Positions 25,101 through 33,202 of a stretch of 64,000 nt of DNA are shown one piece after another (the stretch's first letter is position 1; every line of letters begins with the position of its first letter). The stretch comes from Brachybacterium subflavum (GTDB lineage: Bacteria > Actinomycetota > Actinomycetes > Actinomycetales > Dermabacteraceae): contig NZ_VIGP01000006.1 of assembly GCF_009299795.1 (NCBI RefSeq), positions 254,290 to 318,289 on the forward strand. Direction: 5' to 3'. The position numbers and the translations under genes are program-made. The notes beneath the pieces were generated by a model. The model did no database searches. It was not told the origin of the DNA and was given only the letters and a program-made list of their open reading frames with translations.

Positions 25101-27074
25101 TCACGCCTCGCGCGCCGCGAGCGGGATCCGTCCGCCCGCGAGCACCATCTCCACCTGGCGCGGCGAGAGGCGGTGGTGCACGGCGATCTCCCGGTCCCCG
25201 ATGCGTGCGGTGAGCGATGTGCCCGCAGCGAGCGCCGCATGGATGCCGTCGATCTCGACGACGTCTCCCGCGGAGATGCGGTCATGGTCCTCGGGATCGT
25301 CGAACTCGAGGGCGAGGATCCCGAAGTTCGCGAGGTTCTGCCAGTGGATGCGGGCGAAGGACACCGCGATGACCGCCTTCAGACCCAGGTAGCAGGGAGC
25401 GATCACGGCGTGCTCGCGCGAGGAGCCCTGCCCGTAGTTCTTCCCCGCGACCACCACATGTCCTCCCGCGTCCTTCGTCTCCGCCGCATGCGCGGGATAG
25501 TCGGGGTCGATGCGCGTGAAGGTGAACTCGGAGATCTTCGGGATGTTCGATCGGAAGGGCAGAACGCGCGAGCCGGCGGGCATGATCTCGTCGGTCGAGA
25601 CGTCGTCCCCCATCACGAGCACGACCGGCGCGCGGAGGTCGTCGTCGATCGGAGAGAACTCGGGCAGGGAGGAGATGTTGGGCCCCTTCACCAGGTCGAC
25701 GTGGCGGGCTTCCTCGGGAGGAAGGGGCGGCTGCAGCATGTCCTCGATACGGGTGAACGACTCGGGCAGCTGCGGCTTCGGGGCAGGGATCCCGAACGAG
25801 TCGGTGAGCGTGCGCGGATCGGTGATCCGCCCGGTCAGCGCCGCCGCGGCCGCGGTCTCGGGCGAGCACAGCCACACCGAGTCCTCCTCGGTGCCCGAGC
25901 GGCCCGGGAAGTTGCGGGGCATGGTCCGCAGGGAGTTGCGCCCGCTCGCGGGGGCCTGGCCCATCCCGATGCATCCCAGGCATCCGGACTGGTGGATCCT
26001 CGCCCCGGAGGCCACCAGATCGGTGAGCCAGCCGCCGCCGATCAGGTCCGCGAGGACCTCGCGGGAGGTCGGGTTCACGTCGACCGAGACGGCCTCGTGC
26101 GCCTGGCGGCCGCGCAGTGCCTCGGCGAACGCCGCGAAGTCCCGCAGTCCGGGGTTCGCCGAGGAGCCGACGACCACCTGGAACACGTTCTCGTCCTCGA
26201 CCTCGGCGACGGGACGCACGTTGCCGGGGGAGGAGGGCGCCGCGATCAGCGGCTCGAGGGCGCTCAGGTCGATGTGCTCGGTGACGTCGTACTCCGCGCC
26301 GTCGTCGGCCTCGAGACGCGTGAACTCGTCGACTCGGCCGACGGCCCGCAGGTAGTCGCGGACGGCGTCGTCGGCGGGGAAGACGGTCGCGGTCGCGCCG
26401 AGCTCGGCGCCCATGTTCGCGATCACGTGCCGGTCCATCGCGGTCAGCTGCGCGAGACCCTCGCCGTGGTACTCGATGATGCGGCCGACGCCGCCGCTGA
26501 CGCCGTGCCGGCGCAGCATCTCGAGCACCACGTCCTTCGCGCTCACCCAGTCCGGCAGCTCGCCGGTGAGCTCGACGCCCCAGACCTCGGGCATCGAGAC
26601 GTACAGGGGCTGGCCGGCCATCGCCATCGCGATCTCCAGGCCGCCCACGCCGATCGCGAGCATGCCGAGCGCGCCTGCGGCGCAGGTGTGGGAGTCCGAG
26701 CCGATCAGCGTCGCCCCCGGGCGGCCGAAGTGGGCCTGGTGGACGGGGTGGGAGACGCCGTTGCCCGCCTTGGAGAACCAGAGGCCGAAGCGCTGAGCGG
26801 CCGAGAGCAGGAACAGGTGGTCGTCGGGGTTCTTCTCGTCCGTCTGCAGCAGGTTGTGGTCCACGTACTGCACGGAGAGCTCGGTGCGGATCCGGTCCAG
26901 GCCCATGGCCTCGAGCTCGAGCATGACCATCGTGCCGGTCGCGTCCTGGGTGAGCGTCTGGTCGACCCGCAGACCGATCTCGCCGCCCGGCTCCATGTCG
27001 CCCTCGACGAGATGGGACGCGATGAGCTGGTGTGCGACGGTCTGGGCTCGGGTGATGTCCACGGTGCTGTCCAC
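25101..27074 (-). CDS. Aconitate hydratase (aconitase family)
   Basis: I chose the GTG at 27074, which has GGAGG 8 bases upstream; earlier codons in the frame lie in a hairpin-rich leader. The 657-residue product carries the aconitase [4Fe-4S] cysteines in GSDSHTCAAGALG and SGCLGCIGMG, the substrate-binding HNLLQTDEKNPDDH region, and a C-terminal swivel domain with MGDDVSTDEIMPAGSRVLPF and YGQGSSREHA. At 657 residues it is of the shorter mitochondrial/Aquifex-like type rather than the about 900-residue AcnA usual in actinobacteria. It may be a second aconitase or act on a related acid such as homoaconitate. Confidence 0.82.
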   Translation of the reverse strand: MDSTVDITRAQTVAHQLIASHLVEGDMEPGGEIGLRVDQTLTQDATGTMVMLELEAMGLDRIRTELSVQYVDHNLLQTDEKNPDDHLFLLSAAQRFGLWFSKAGNGVSHPVHQAHFGRPGATLIGSDSHTCAAGALGMLAIGVGGLEIAMAMAGQPLYVSMPEVWGVELTGELPDWVSAKDVVLEMLRRHGVSGGVGRIIEYHGEGLAQLTAMDRHVIANMGAELGATATVFPADDAVRDYLRAVGRVDEFTRLEADDGAEYDVTEHIDLSALEPLIAAPSSPGNVRPVAEVEDENVFQVVVGSSANPGLRDFAAFAEALRGRQAHEAVSVDVNPTSREVLADLIGGGWLTDLVASGARIHQSGCLGCIGMGQAPASGRNSLRTMPRNFPGRSGTEEDSVWLCSPETAAAAALTGRITDPRTLTDSFGIPAPKPQLPESFTRIEDMLQPPLPPEEARHVDLVKGPNISSLPEFSPIDDDLRAPVVLVMGDDVSTDEIMPAGSRVLPFRSNIPKISEFTFTRIDPDYPAHAAETKDAGGHVVVAGKNYGQGSSREHAVIAPCYLGLKAVIAVSFARIHWQNLANFGILALEFDDPEDHDRISAGDVVEIDGIHAALAAGTSLTARIGDREIAVHHRLSPRQVEMVLAGGRIPLAAREA

Positions 27075-27096
27075 GATGCTGCCCTCCAGGGATCGT

Positions 27097-27123
27097 GGTC
27101 CGCCGTCGGTCCGACGGTGGACC
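27097..27123. promoter_or_regulatory. Inverted repeat in the aconitase leader
   Basis: Arms of 13 bases (27097-27109, GGTCCGCCGTCGG, with 27111-27123) pair with a single G-T mismatch around one base. The repeat ends 23 bases before the GTG start and just ahead of its ribosome-binding site. It could be an operator or an mRNA hairpin affecting translation. Confidence 0.4.
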
Positions 27124-27208
27124 TCTTCCGAGCGTAGGCCAGGTGGCGCGACGGCTGGGTCGGGCGACGAAGTCGGGGTCGCGATCCGATGAACTCGGCG
27201 TGCACTTA

Positions 27209-27227
27209 TGTGCGAGCCCCTCGCACA
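27209..27227. promoter_or_regulatory. Candidate operator upstream of the ugp-like operon
   Basis: TGTGCGAG and CTCGCACA are perfect inverted arms around CCC, located 107 bases before the first permease start and between it and the divergent aconitase gene. The TG...CA ends fit the general shape of SorC-family operators, and a SorC-type regulator is encoded at the end of the operon. The link is inference. Confidence 0.45.
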
Positions 27228-27333
27228 ACGGAGCGCCATTGCTACGGTGACGGCGGTCACTGCGGGCCCGCGGATGCTGCGGCGCGCAGTCGTGCACGAA
27301 CAATGGAGCTCCACGGAGAGGAACCGCTCTGAG

Positions 27334-28305
27334 ATGAGCCTCGAAGCCCCTGCCCTCCCCGCCGATCGCGCCTCAGGATCGGCGGCCTCCGGGCTCGGTC
27401 CGCTCCCGCCTCAGCGGCTGGCCGCCCGCCGCCGGCGCAGACGCCGCGGCTACGCGCTGTTCGCCCTGTTCGCCTTCCCGAACCTCGCGCTGATCGCGGT
27501 CTTCGCCTACTGGCCGATCCTCGCGAACCTCTACCTCAGCCTCACCGACTGGGACTTCATCTCGCCCCAGCCGCTGTTCATCGGGCTGACGAACTACACG
27601 TCGATGCTCGCCTCGCCCTCGTTCCACAAGGTGCTGTGGGTCTCGGTGGTGTGGGTCGTGGTGGTCGTGGGGATCAGCCTTCTGCTCGGCGTGCTGCTGG
27701 CCGCACTGTTCTCCAAGAAGCTCCGCGGCACCCCGGTCGTCACCGGCGTGGTGTTCGCGCCGCACGTGGTCTCCGGTGCGGCGATCGCGGTGGTGTGGCT
27801 GTTCATCTTCGACCCCAACTACGGGCTCGCCCGGGTCGTCTTCGACCTCTTCGGCGCCCAGTCGCCCAGCTGGACCACCGATGCCCACTGGGCGCTTCCC
27901 GCCCTGCTGATCGTCTCGATCTGGAAGGGCGTCGGCTTCGTCTCGATCGTGTACCTGGCAGGGATCCAGGGGCTCCCCTCGGACGTGCTCGAGGCCGCGA
28001 AGCTCGACGGCGCGAGCGCGTTCCAGAGCTTCACGCGGGTGATCCTGCCGCTGCTCTCGCCCACGACGTTCTTCCTGGTCATCACCCAGACCATCGGTGC
28101 ATTCCAGGCCTTCGACCTGATCGCGGTGATGACCAGCGGCGGGCCGGCCTCCTCGACCACCACCCTGAGCTGGTTCATCTACGAGCAGGCGTTCCTGCGC
28201 TCGAACGTCGGCCTCTCCGCGGCTGCGGGGACCGTCATGTTCGTGCTGCTGATGATCATCACGGCCTTCCAGTTCCGGTTCGTCGAGAGGAAGGTGCACT
28301 ACTGA
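27334..28305 (+). CDS. ABC sugar permease, UgpA type
   Basis: The 323-residue protein has an Arg-rich cytoplasmic lead (RRRRRRRG at about 31-38) and six membrane segments. The EAA loop is EAAKLDGASAFQSFTRVILP at about residues 228-248. NLYLSLTDWDF in the first periplasmic region is typical of MalF/UgpA-type carbohydrate permeases. With the next two genes it forms a binding-protein-dependent importer. The operon also encodes a glycerophosphodiesterase, so glycerol-3-phosphate or glycerophosphodiesters are the likely cargo. No ATPase gene is present in the operon; a shared MsmK/UgpC-type ATPase elsewhere must energise it. Confidence 0.85.
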   Translation: MSLEAPALPADRASGSAASGLGPLPPQRLAARRRRRRRGYALFALFAFPNLALIAVFAYWPILANLYLSLTDWDFISPQPLFIGLTNYTSMLASPSFHKVLWVSVVWVVVVVGISLLLGVLLAALFSKKLRGTPVVTGVVFAPHVVSGAAIAVVWLFIFDPNYGLARVVFDLFGAQSPSWTTDAHWALPALLIVSIWKGVGFVSIVYLAGIQGLPSDVLEAAKLDGASAFQSFTRVILPLLSPTTFFLVITQTIGAFQAFDLIAVMTSGGPASSTTTLSWFIYEQAFLRSNVGLSAAAGTVMFVLLMIITAFQFRFVERKVHY

Positions 28306-29246
28306 TGACGACCTCCGTGTCCTCCCGGACCGCGTCCGGGGACCCCGACCCGTCCGCCGCGCAGGATCCGTCGGCGCCGGGCTCCGTCGGCCGGAAGGGG
28401 GCGCCGCGCCGGCGCCGCGGGTCCCTCCGGCGCAACTGGTGGGGCTACCTGCTGCTGATCGCCGTCGGCCTGGTCTTCCTGATCCCGCTGTACATGCTGC
28501 TGTCCACGTCCTTCAAGGCGAACAGCGACATCTACACCTGGCCCATGAAGTGGCTGCCCCGCAGCCTCACGTTCGACAACCTGCGCGAGGCGTGGCGCAT
28601 CGCCCCCTTCGGGGCCTTCATCAAGAACTCGCTGATCGTGACGGTGGTCGGGGCGGTGCTGAAGGTGGTGCTCGCGATCTTCGCGGCCTACGCCTTCGCC
28701 TTCCTCCCGTTCCCCGGGAAGAAGTGGCTGTTCGTGGTGATGCTCGGCGCCCTCATGGTCCCCGGGCACGTGACCCTGCTGGTCAACTACCTGACCATGG
28801 GCGACCTGCACCTCATCAACACCTACGCGGGCCTGATCCTCCCCGGGGTGGCCTCGGCCTTCGGCACCTTCCTGCTGCGCCAGCACTTCATGTCGCTGCC
28901 GGACGAGGTGTTCGAAGCCGCAGAGGTCGACGGCTGCGGCCACCTGCGCCGGCTGCTCTCCTTCGTGCTGCCGATGTCCGTGCCCGCCGTCGCCACCGTC
29001 GCGCTGGTCGCCGTGATCGACGAGTGGAACAACTTCGTGTGGCCGCTGATCATCACGAACTCGGTGAACATGCGCACCCTGCCGATCGGCCTGATGTACC
29101 TGAAGTCGAACGACGGCGTGACCAACTGGGGCGTGCTCATGTCCGGCACCCTCATCGTCGTCCTGCCGATGCTCCTGGTGTTCCTGTGCGCGCAGCGCTA
29201 CATCGTCACCGGCCTCACCGGTGCCGCCGCCGGCAGCGGGCGCTGA
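28305..29246 (+). CDS. ABC sugar permease, UgpE type
   Basis: This 313-residue partner permease starts at an ATG overlapping the stop of the previous gene. After a 45-residue basic and disordered lead it has six membrane segments. Its EAA motif is EAAEVDGCGHLRRLLSFVLP, and WNNFVWPLIITNS near the C-terminus is characteristic of the MalG/UgpE group. It pairs with the UgpA-type subunit as the channel. Confidence 0.85.
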   Translation: MTTSVSSRTASGDPDPSAAQDPSAPGSVGRKGAPRRRRGSLRRNWWGYLLLIAVGLVFLIPLYMLLSTSFKANSDIYTWPMKWLPRSLTFDNLREAWRIAPFGAFIKNSLIVTVVGAVLKVVLAIFAAYAFAFLPFPGKKWLFVVMLGALMVPGHVTLLVNYLTMGDLHLINTYAGLILPGVASAFGTFLLRQHFMSLPDEVFEAAEVDGCGHLRRLLSFVLPMSVPAVATVALVAVIDEWNNFVWPLIITNSVNMRTLPIGLMYLKSNDGVTNWGVLMSGTLIVVLPMLLVFLCAQRYIVTGLTGAAAGSGR

Positions 29247-29273
29247 GCCGGAACCGATCGTCGAAGGAGAGAC

Positions 29274-30692
29274 ATGCCGATCCATCCTGCGGGCCGTGAC
29301 CCTCGCACTGCCCCTGCCAGTGACCCTCGCCGCGGCCCCCGCCGACCCGCCCCGTCCCGTCGGACCCTGCTGGGCGCCGGCCTGCTGGGCGGGGCGATCC
29401 CGCTCCTCTCGGGCTGCTTCGGTCTCGGGGACACTGACGGCCTCGTGCTCGAGCAGCCGGCGGGCGACGTCCCCGAGAAGTACCGCGACCGCCGGCGCGT
29501 CGTCATCTGGAGCGCCTACACGGCGCACAACGCCGAGGTCATCCAGGCGAACCTCGATGCCTTCCACGAGGCGCAGGACGACATCTTCGCGGAGGTCCAG
29601 ATCTTCGACAGCTACGACGGCGTCGAGTCGAAGCTCGCCGCGAGCATGCAGGCGCGCCAGGTCCCCGACATCGCCGTGTTCAGCGACGTGGTCTGGAACC
29701 GCTTCTACCTGGCCGAGGCGCTCGAGCCCCTGGGAGGCTACTTCGATGCGGACTTCGGCACCGACAGCTTCGACGAGCGCTTCCTGAAGGAGGGGACCGT
29801 CAAGGACGAGATCTGGTGGCTGCCCTTCGGCCGCTCGACCCCGCTGTTCTACTACAACCGCGAGATCTTCGAGGCCGCCGGCCTGCCCGATCGCGCCCCC
29901 GAGACCTTCAGCGAGTACCGCGACTGGGGGAAGGCGGTCGGCGAGATCGAGTACAAGGGCAAGAAGGTCCCGATGCGCGCCTACGTGGGCGGGGACGACT
30001 GGTACTTCCAGGGGTCCATCTGGGCCTTCGGCGGCGCCTACTCCGACGGGCTCGACATGCGCCTGACCACCGACGCCTCGATCGCCGCGCTGGAGTACGA
30101 CCGCGCCTTCATCCATGACGACGGCTCCGGGTACCTGGCGGCCGACGCGACGGGGGACTTCTCCTCCGGCGCCTGCGCCACCGCGATGCAGTCCACCGGA
30201 TCCCTCTCCGGCATCAAGGAGGCGGCGACCTTCGACTTCGGGTGCGGATTCCTCCCCCGGGAGAAGGACGCGGGGGTGCCGACGGGCGGCGGAGGACTGT
30301 CGATCCTGCGCTACGCCTCGGCCGAGCGGAAGCAGGCCGCCTGGGAGGTCATCAAGTTCCTCAGCACCGGGCAGCGCACGATCGACTGGACCCTGGGCAG
30401 CGGGTACGTGCCCTGCACGAAGGATGCGATCGAGTCCGACGAGGTCGCGAAGCTCGCCGCGCAGGATCCTCGGTACAAGGTCGCCCTCGACCAGCTGGAG
30501 ATCTCCCGCGAGCCCGACATCGTGCGCCGCTACGTGCCCGAGACCCTGGTCGAGGCGAAGAACGCCATCCAGTCGGTCTACTCGGCCGGCGAGAGCGCCG
30601 AGAAGGTGCTGACGCGGATGGAGAAGGAGCTCGAGCCCGCGATCGACCGGGTTCGGGAGAAGTTCGAACGGAGAGTAGGGACGGATACATGA
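29274..30692 (+). CDS. ABC sugar-binding lipoprotein, UgpB-like
   Basis: The 472-residue protein has a Tat-type lipoprotein signal: SRRTLLGAGLLGGAIPLLSG followed by a lipobox Cys at about residue 49. The mature part is a family-1 extracellular solute-binding protein, with VVIWSAYTAHNAEVIQANLD, KLAASMQARQVPDIAVFSD and WWLPFGRSTPLFYYNRE. It sits after the two permease genes and before a GDPD gene, so it probably captures glycerol-3-phosphate or glycerophosphodiesters outside the membrane. Ligand is inferred from the operon. Confidence 0.83.
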   Translation: MPIHPAGRDPRTAPASDPRRGPRRPAPSRRTLLGAGLLGGAIPLLSGCFGLGDTDGLVLEQPAGDVPEKYRDRRRVVIWSAYTAHNAEVIQANLDAFHEAQDDIFAEVQIFDSYDGVESKLAASMQARQVPDIAVFSDVVWNRFYLAEALEPLGGYFDADFGTDSFDERFLKEGTVKDEIWWLPFGRSTPLFYYNREIFEAAGLPDRAPETFSEYRDWGKAVGEIEYKGKKVPMRAYVGGDDWYFQGSIWAFGGAYSDGLDMRLTTDASIAALEYDRAFIHDDGSGYLAADATGDFSSGACATAMQSTGSLSGIKEAATFDFGCGFLPREKDAGVPTGGGGLSILRYASAERKQAAWEVIKFLSTGQRTIDWTLGSGYVPCTKDAIESDEVAKLAAQDPRYKVALDQLEISREPDIVRRYVPETLVEAKNAIQSVYSAGESAEKVLTRMEKELEPAIDRVREKFERRVGTDT

Positions 30693-31504
30693 CCGGCATG
30701 CTGATCGTGGGCCATCGCGGCGCGATGGCCCACGCCCCCGAGAACAGCCTGGAGTCCTATGCGCTCGCGGAGGAGGCAGGGGTCGACGAGATCGAGCTCG
30801 ACGTGCGCCTGAGCGCGGACGAGCAGCTGTTCCTGCTGCACGACGCGACGCTCGACCGCACGGCCGGGGCCGACTCCGCGCGGGGACTCGGACCCGCCGC
30901 CGAGCTCACCCTGGCGCAGCTGCAGGCGGCGGTGCTCGATTCCGGGCGCGGGGTCGTCTCCCTCGCGGAGATGTACGACGCCACGAGCACCGGCATCCAG
31001 CTCGAGATCAAGGCGCCGGAGACCGTGCCCCACCTCGCCCGGTACTTCGCCGAGCATCGGGCCGACGCCGAGCGGACCGTGCTCATGAGCTTCCAGGAGG
31101 ATGCCCTGCACGAGGCGGCGCGGCTGATGCCGCAGGTGCGGCGCGGGGTGATCCGCAAGGACCTCGCGACGGCCGACGCCTTCCCCGACGGCTGGCAGGG
31201 CCTGGTTGAGCACACGCGCGCCCAGCGGCTCGCCGTCGGCCTCGAGGGACTCACCGAGGAGGCCGCCGCGCAGATCCGCCACCAGGGGCTCGAGCTGCAC
31301 GTGTGGCCGATGCGCTCGCTGCAGAACATGCGCGACGCGGTGCGGCTGCAGGCCGACGGCACCACCTCGGACGATCCCGCACTGGCGATGCAGTGGCTGC
31401 GCGAGGTGCAGGACGAGCAGGCGTCGGCGGACGGCCCGGTGACGGCGGACCGGGATCAGACGGCAGGCGGGCAGGAGCCGGCGACACGCGCACCGGGCGC
31501 GTGA
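30689..31504 (+). CDS. ugpQ: Glycerophosphodiester phosphodiesterase
   Basis: The 271-residue protein starts at an ATG overlapping the binding-protein stop. It has the GDPD signature: GHRGAMAHAPENSLESYALA (catalytic His-Arg and Glu-Asn), EIELDVRLSADEQLFLLHDA (metal Glu/Asp and catalytic His) and LQLEIK-like GIQLEIKAPE. It would hydrolyse glycerophosphodiesters to glycerol-3-phosphate and alcohol in the cytoplasm after import. The last 35 residues are a Gln/Asp/Pro-rich tail of no evident function. It fixes the likely cargo of the operon. Confidence 0.87.
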   Translation: MTGMLIVGHRGAMAHAPENSLESYALAEEAGVDEIELDVRLSADEQLFLLHDATLDRTAGADSARGLGPAAELTLAQLQAAVLDSGRGVVSLAEMYDATSTGIQLEIKAPETVPHLARYFAEHRADAERTVLMSFQEDALHEAARLMPQVRRGVIRKDLATADAFPDGWQGLVEHTRAQRLAVGLEGLTEEAAAQIRHQGLELHVWPMRSLQNMRDAVRLQADGTTSDDPALAMQWLREVQDEQASADGPVTADRDQTAGGQEPATRAPGA

Positions 31505-32472
31505 GCGGCTCCCCGCCGGAGCGCCCGGCCGCGTCGGCCTCCACGATGCCGCTGGACCAGCAGATCCTGCACGTGTACGTCGCCCTGCAGAACCTCGCGC
31601 AGGGACGGACGGTCAACGAGATCGCCGAGGAGATCGGAAAATCCCGCTTCGTGACCGCCCGCATGGTCCGGCGCGCACGGGACCTGGGCCCGGTCGAGGT
31701 CCGCGCGGCGGTCGCCGACCCGATCGACGTCGCCCTCTCCGCGCGGCTCGCCCAGCGCTACGGCCTCCGGTCCGCGCTGGTCGTCGCCACGCACTCGGAT
31801 CGTGATCCCGAGGCGAGGGAGGCGATCGCCGCGGTCGCGGCGCGCTTCATCCGCGAGACGGTCCAGGAGGACGACGTGCTGGGGTTCGCCCCCGGGCGCA
31901 CGCTCGTGCACGCCTCGCAGCAGGTGGAGGAGCTCCCCAGCGCCGACGTGGTCCAGCTGACGGGCGTCGGCTGGCCGCGGCTCGGGGACGGCGTCGAGGT
32001 GATCTCCAACATCGGCCGTGCGACCGGCGGGGCGACCTCCCCGCTGTACGTCCCGATCCTCATCGAGCCCGAGGAGGTCGCGATCCTCCGGCACCCGATG
32101 ATCCAGCAGGTGCAGCGGCGCTTCGCCCATGTGCAGAAGGCGTTCCTGACCATCGGCGGCTGGCCCGACTCCTCCCTGCTGGCGAGGATCCTCGAGGAGA
32201 AGGGGGAGCGGGCGCGGTTCGAGGAGCGCGGGGTCGTCGCCGAGATCGGCACCAGCCTGCTCGACATCGACGGAGCCAGCGTGGACGGCCTCGGGGAGCG
32301 GTTCACCGGCATCCCCGAGGACCAACTGCGACAGGTGCCGCTGCGCGTCGCCATCGGCGGGGGAGAGGGCAAGCACCGCGCGGTGCTCGCGACCCTCCGA
32401 TCAGGGCTCGCCCATGTCGTGATCACCGACGTGCGCGCCGCGGAGCTCGCCCTGGAGGCCGCGGACGGGTGA
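31501..32472 (+). CDS. SorC-family sugar-binding transcriptional regulator
   Basis: A GTG at 31501 overlaps the ugpQ stop (GTGA); an ATG at 31546 is the alternative start. The 323-residue product has an N-terminal HTH (LAQGRTVNEIAEEIGKSRFV at about 30-55). A SorC-type effector domain follows, with VLGFAPGRTLVHASQQV and VVQLTGVGWPR in the phosphosugar-binding region and AIGGGEGKHRAVLATLRSG at the end. Such regulators respond to phosphorylated sugars or polyols. As the last gene of the importer operon it probably controls that operon, perhaps through the inverted repeat at 27209-27227. Confidence 0.8.
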   Translation: MSGSPPERPAASASTMPLDQQILHVYVALQNLAQGRTVNEIAEEIGKSRFVTARMVRRARDLGPVEVRAAVADPIDVALSARLAQRYGLRSALVVATHSDRDPEAREAIAAVAARFIRETVQEDDVLGFAPGRTLVHASQQVEELPSADVVQLTGVGWPRLGDGVEVISNIGRATGGATSPLYVPILIEPEEVAILRHPMIQQVQRRFAHVQKAFLTIGGWPDSSLLARILEEKGERARFEERGVVAEIGTSLLDIDGASVDGLGERFTGIPEDQLRQVPLRVAIGGGEGKHRAVLATLRSGLAHVVITDVRAAELALEAADG

Positions 32473-32673
32473 GCGCGCGCCGGTTGCCCCGGCCCTCCGG
32501 CCCCGGACTCTCCCGGCCCCTCGCCGGTCGCTCCGCGGGGCGCGCTCCGCGGGTCGCTCCACCGGCATCTCCACCCTGTTCTCCACCCGCGGGCGGTTCG
32601 CCCGGGACGCGTCGTGGCGAAGGATCGAGTCATCGGCCCGCAGAGGCCGGCCACCCGATCCTCGGAGGAGATC

Positions 32674-33192
32674 ATGAACGCCACCGCCATCCCCTGGAAC
32701 GCCCTGCTCGAGGGCCTGATCGTGCTCGCCGCGCTGGGCCTCATCCTGTACCGGCAGCTGCAGTGGCGAGAGGTCGCCAGGATGCAGCGCTTGGGCACGA
32801 TCCTCAGCGTGGTCGGCGCGCTGCTGGTGCTCCAGCAGCTGCGGCAGGCCCCGATCGACGCCGTCACCCTCGGATACCTCGTGCTCACGGCCGTCTTCGC
32901 CGTCGGCGCAGGCCTCGTCATGGGCCTGGTCAGCACCGTGCGACCCAGCGCCGACGGCTCGCTCGAGATGCGCGGCGGCTGGTGGGGCCTCGCCCTCTGG
33001 ATCGCCTACATCGCGGTGCGCGTGGTGATGTCCCTCGCCGTGGTCGCCCTCACCGGGGCGCAGAACTCCCGGACCACGGGCATGATCCTGCTGTCGGTCG
33101 GGCTCGCCCGGCTGATCAGCGCGGCCGTGGCGACGCACCGCCCCCGCAGCGCCGAGAACCTCACCATCGTGCACGCGGCGACCAGGTCATAG
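32674..33192 (+). CDS. DUF1453-like (CcdC-related) membrane protein
   Basis: The 172-residue protein from the ATG at 32674 (CGGAGGAG 5 bases upstream) has four to five membrane segments. Its first half, LEGLIVLAALGLILYRQLQW followed by RLGTILSVVGALLVLQQL, resembles the CcdC/DUF1453 pattern. It lies 10 bases before a histidine kinase gene on the same strand and is therefore probably part of that signalling unit, as a co-sensor or a target. The role is unknown. Confidence 0.6.
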   Translation: MNATAIPWNALLEGLIVLAALGLILYRQLQWREVARMQRLGTILSVVGALLVLQQLRQAPIDAVTLGYLVLTAVFAVGAGLVMGLVSTVRPSADGSLEMRGGWWGLALWIAYIAVRVVMSLAVVALTGAQNSRTTGMILLSVGLARLISAAVATHRPRSAENLTIVHAATRS

Positions 33193-33202
33193 GATCGCGC
33201 GG

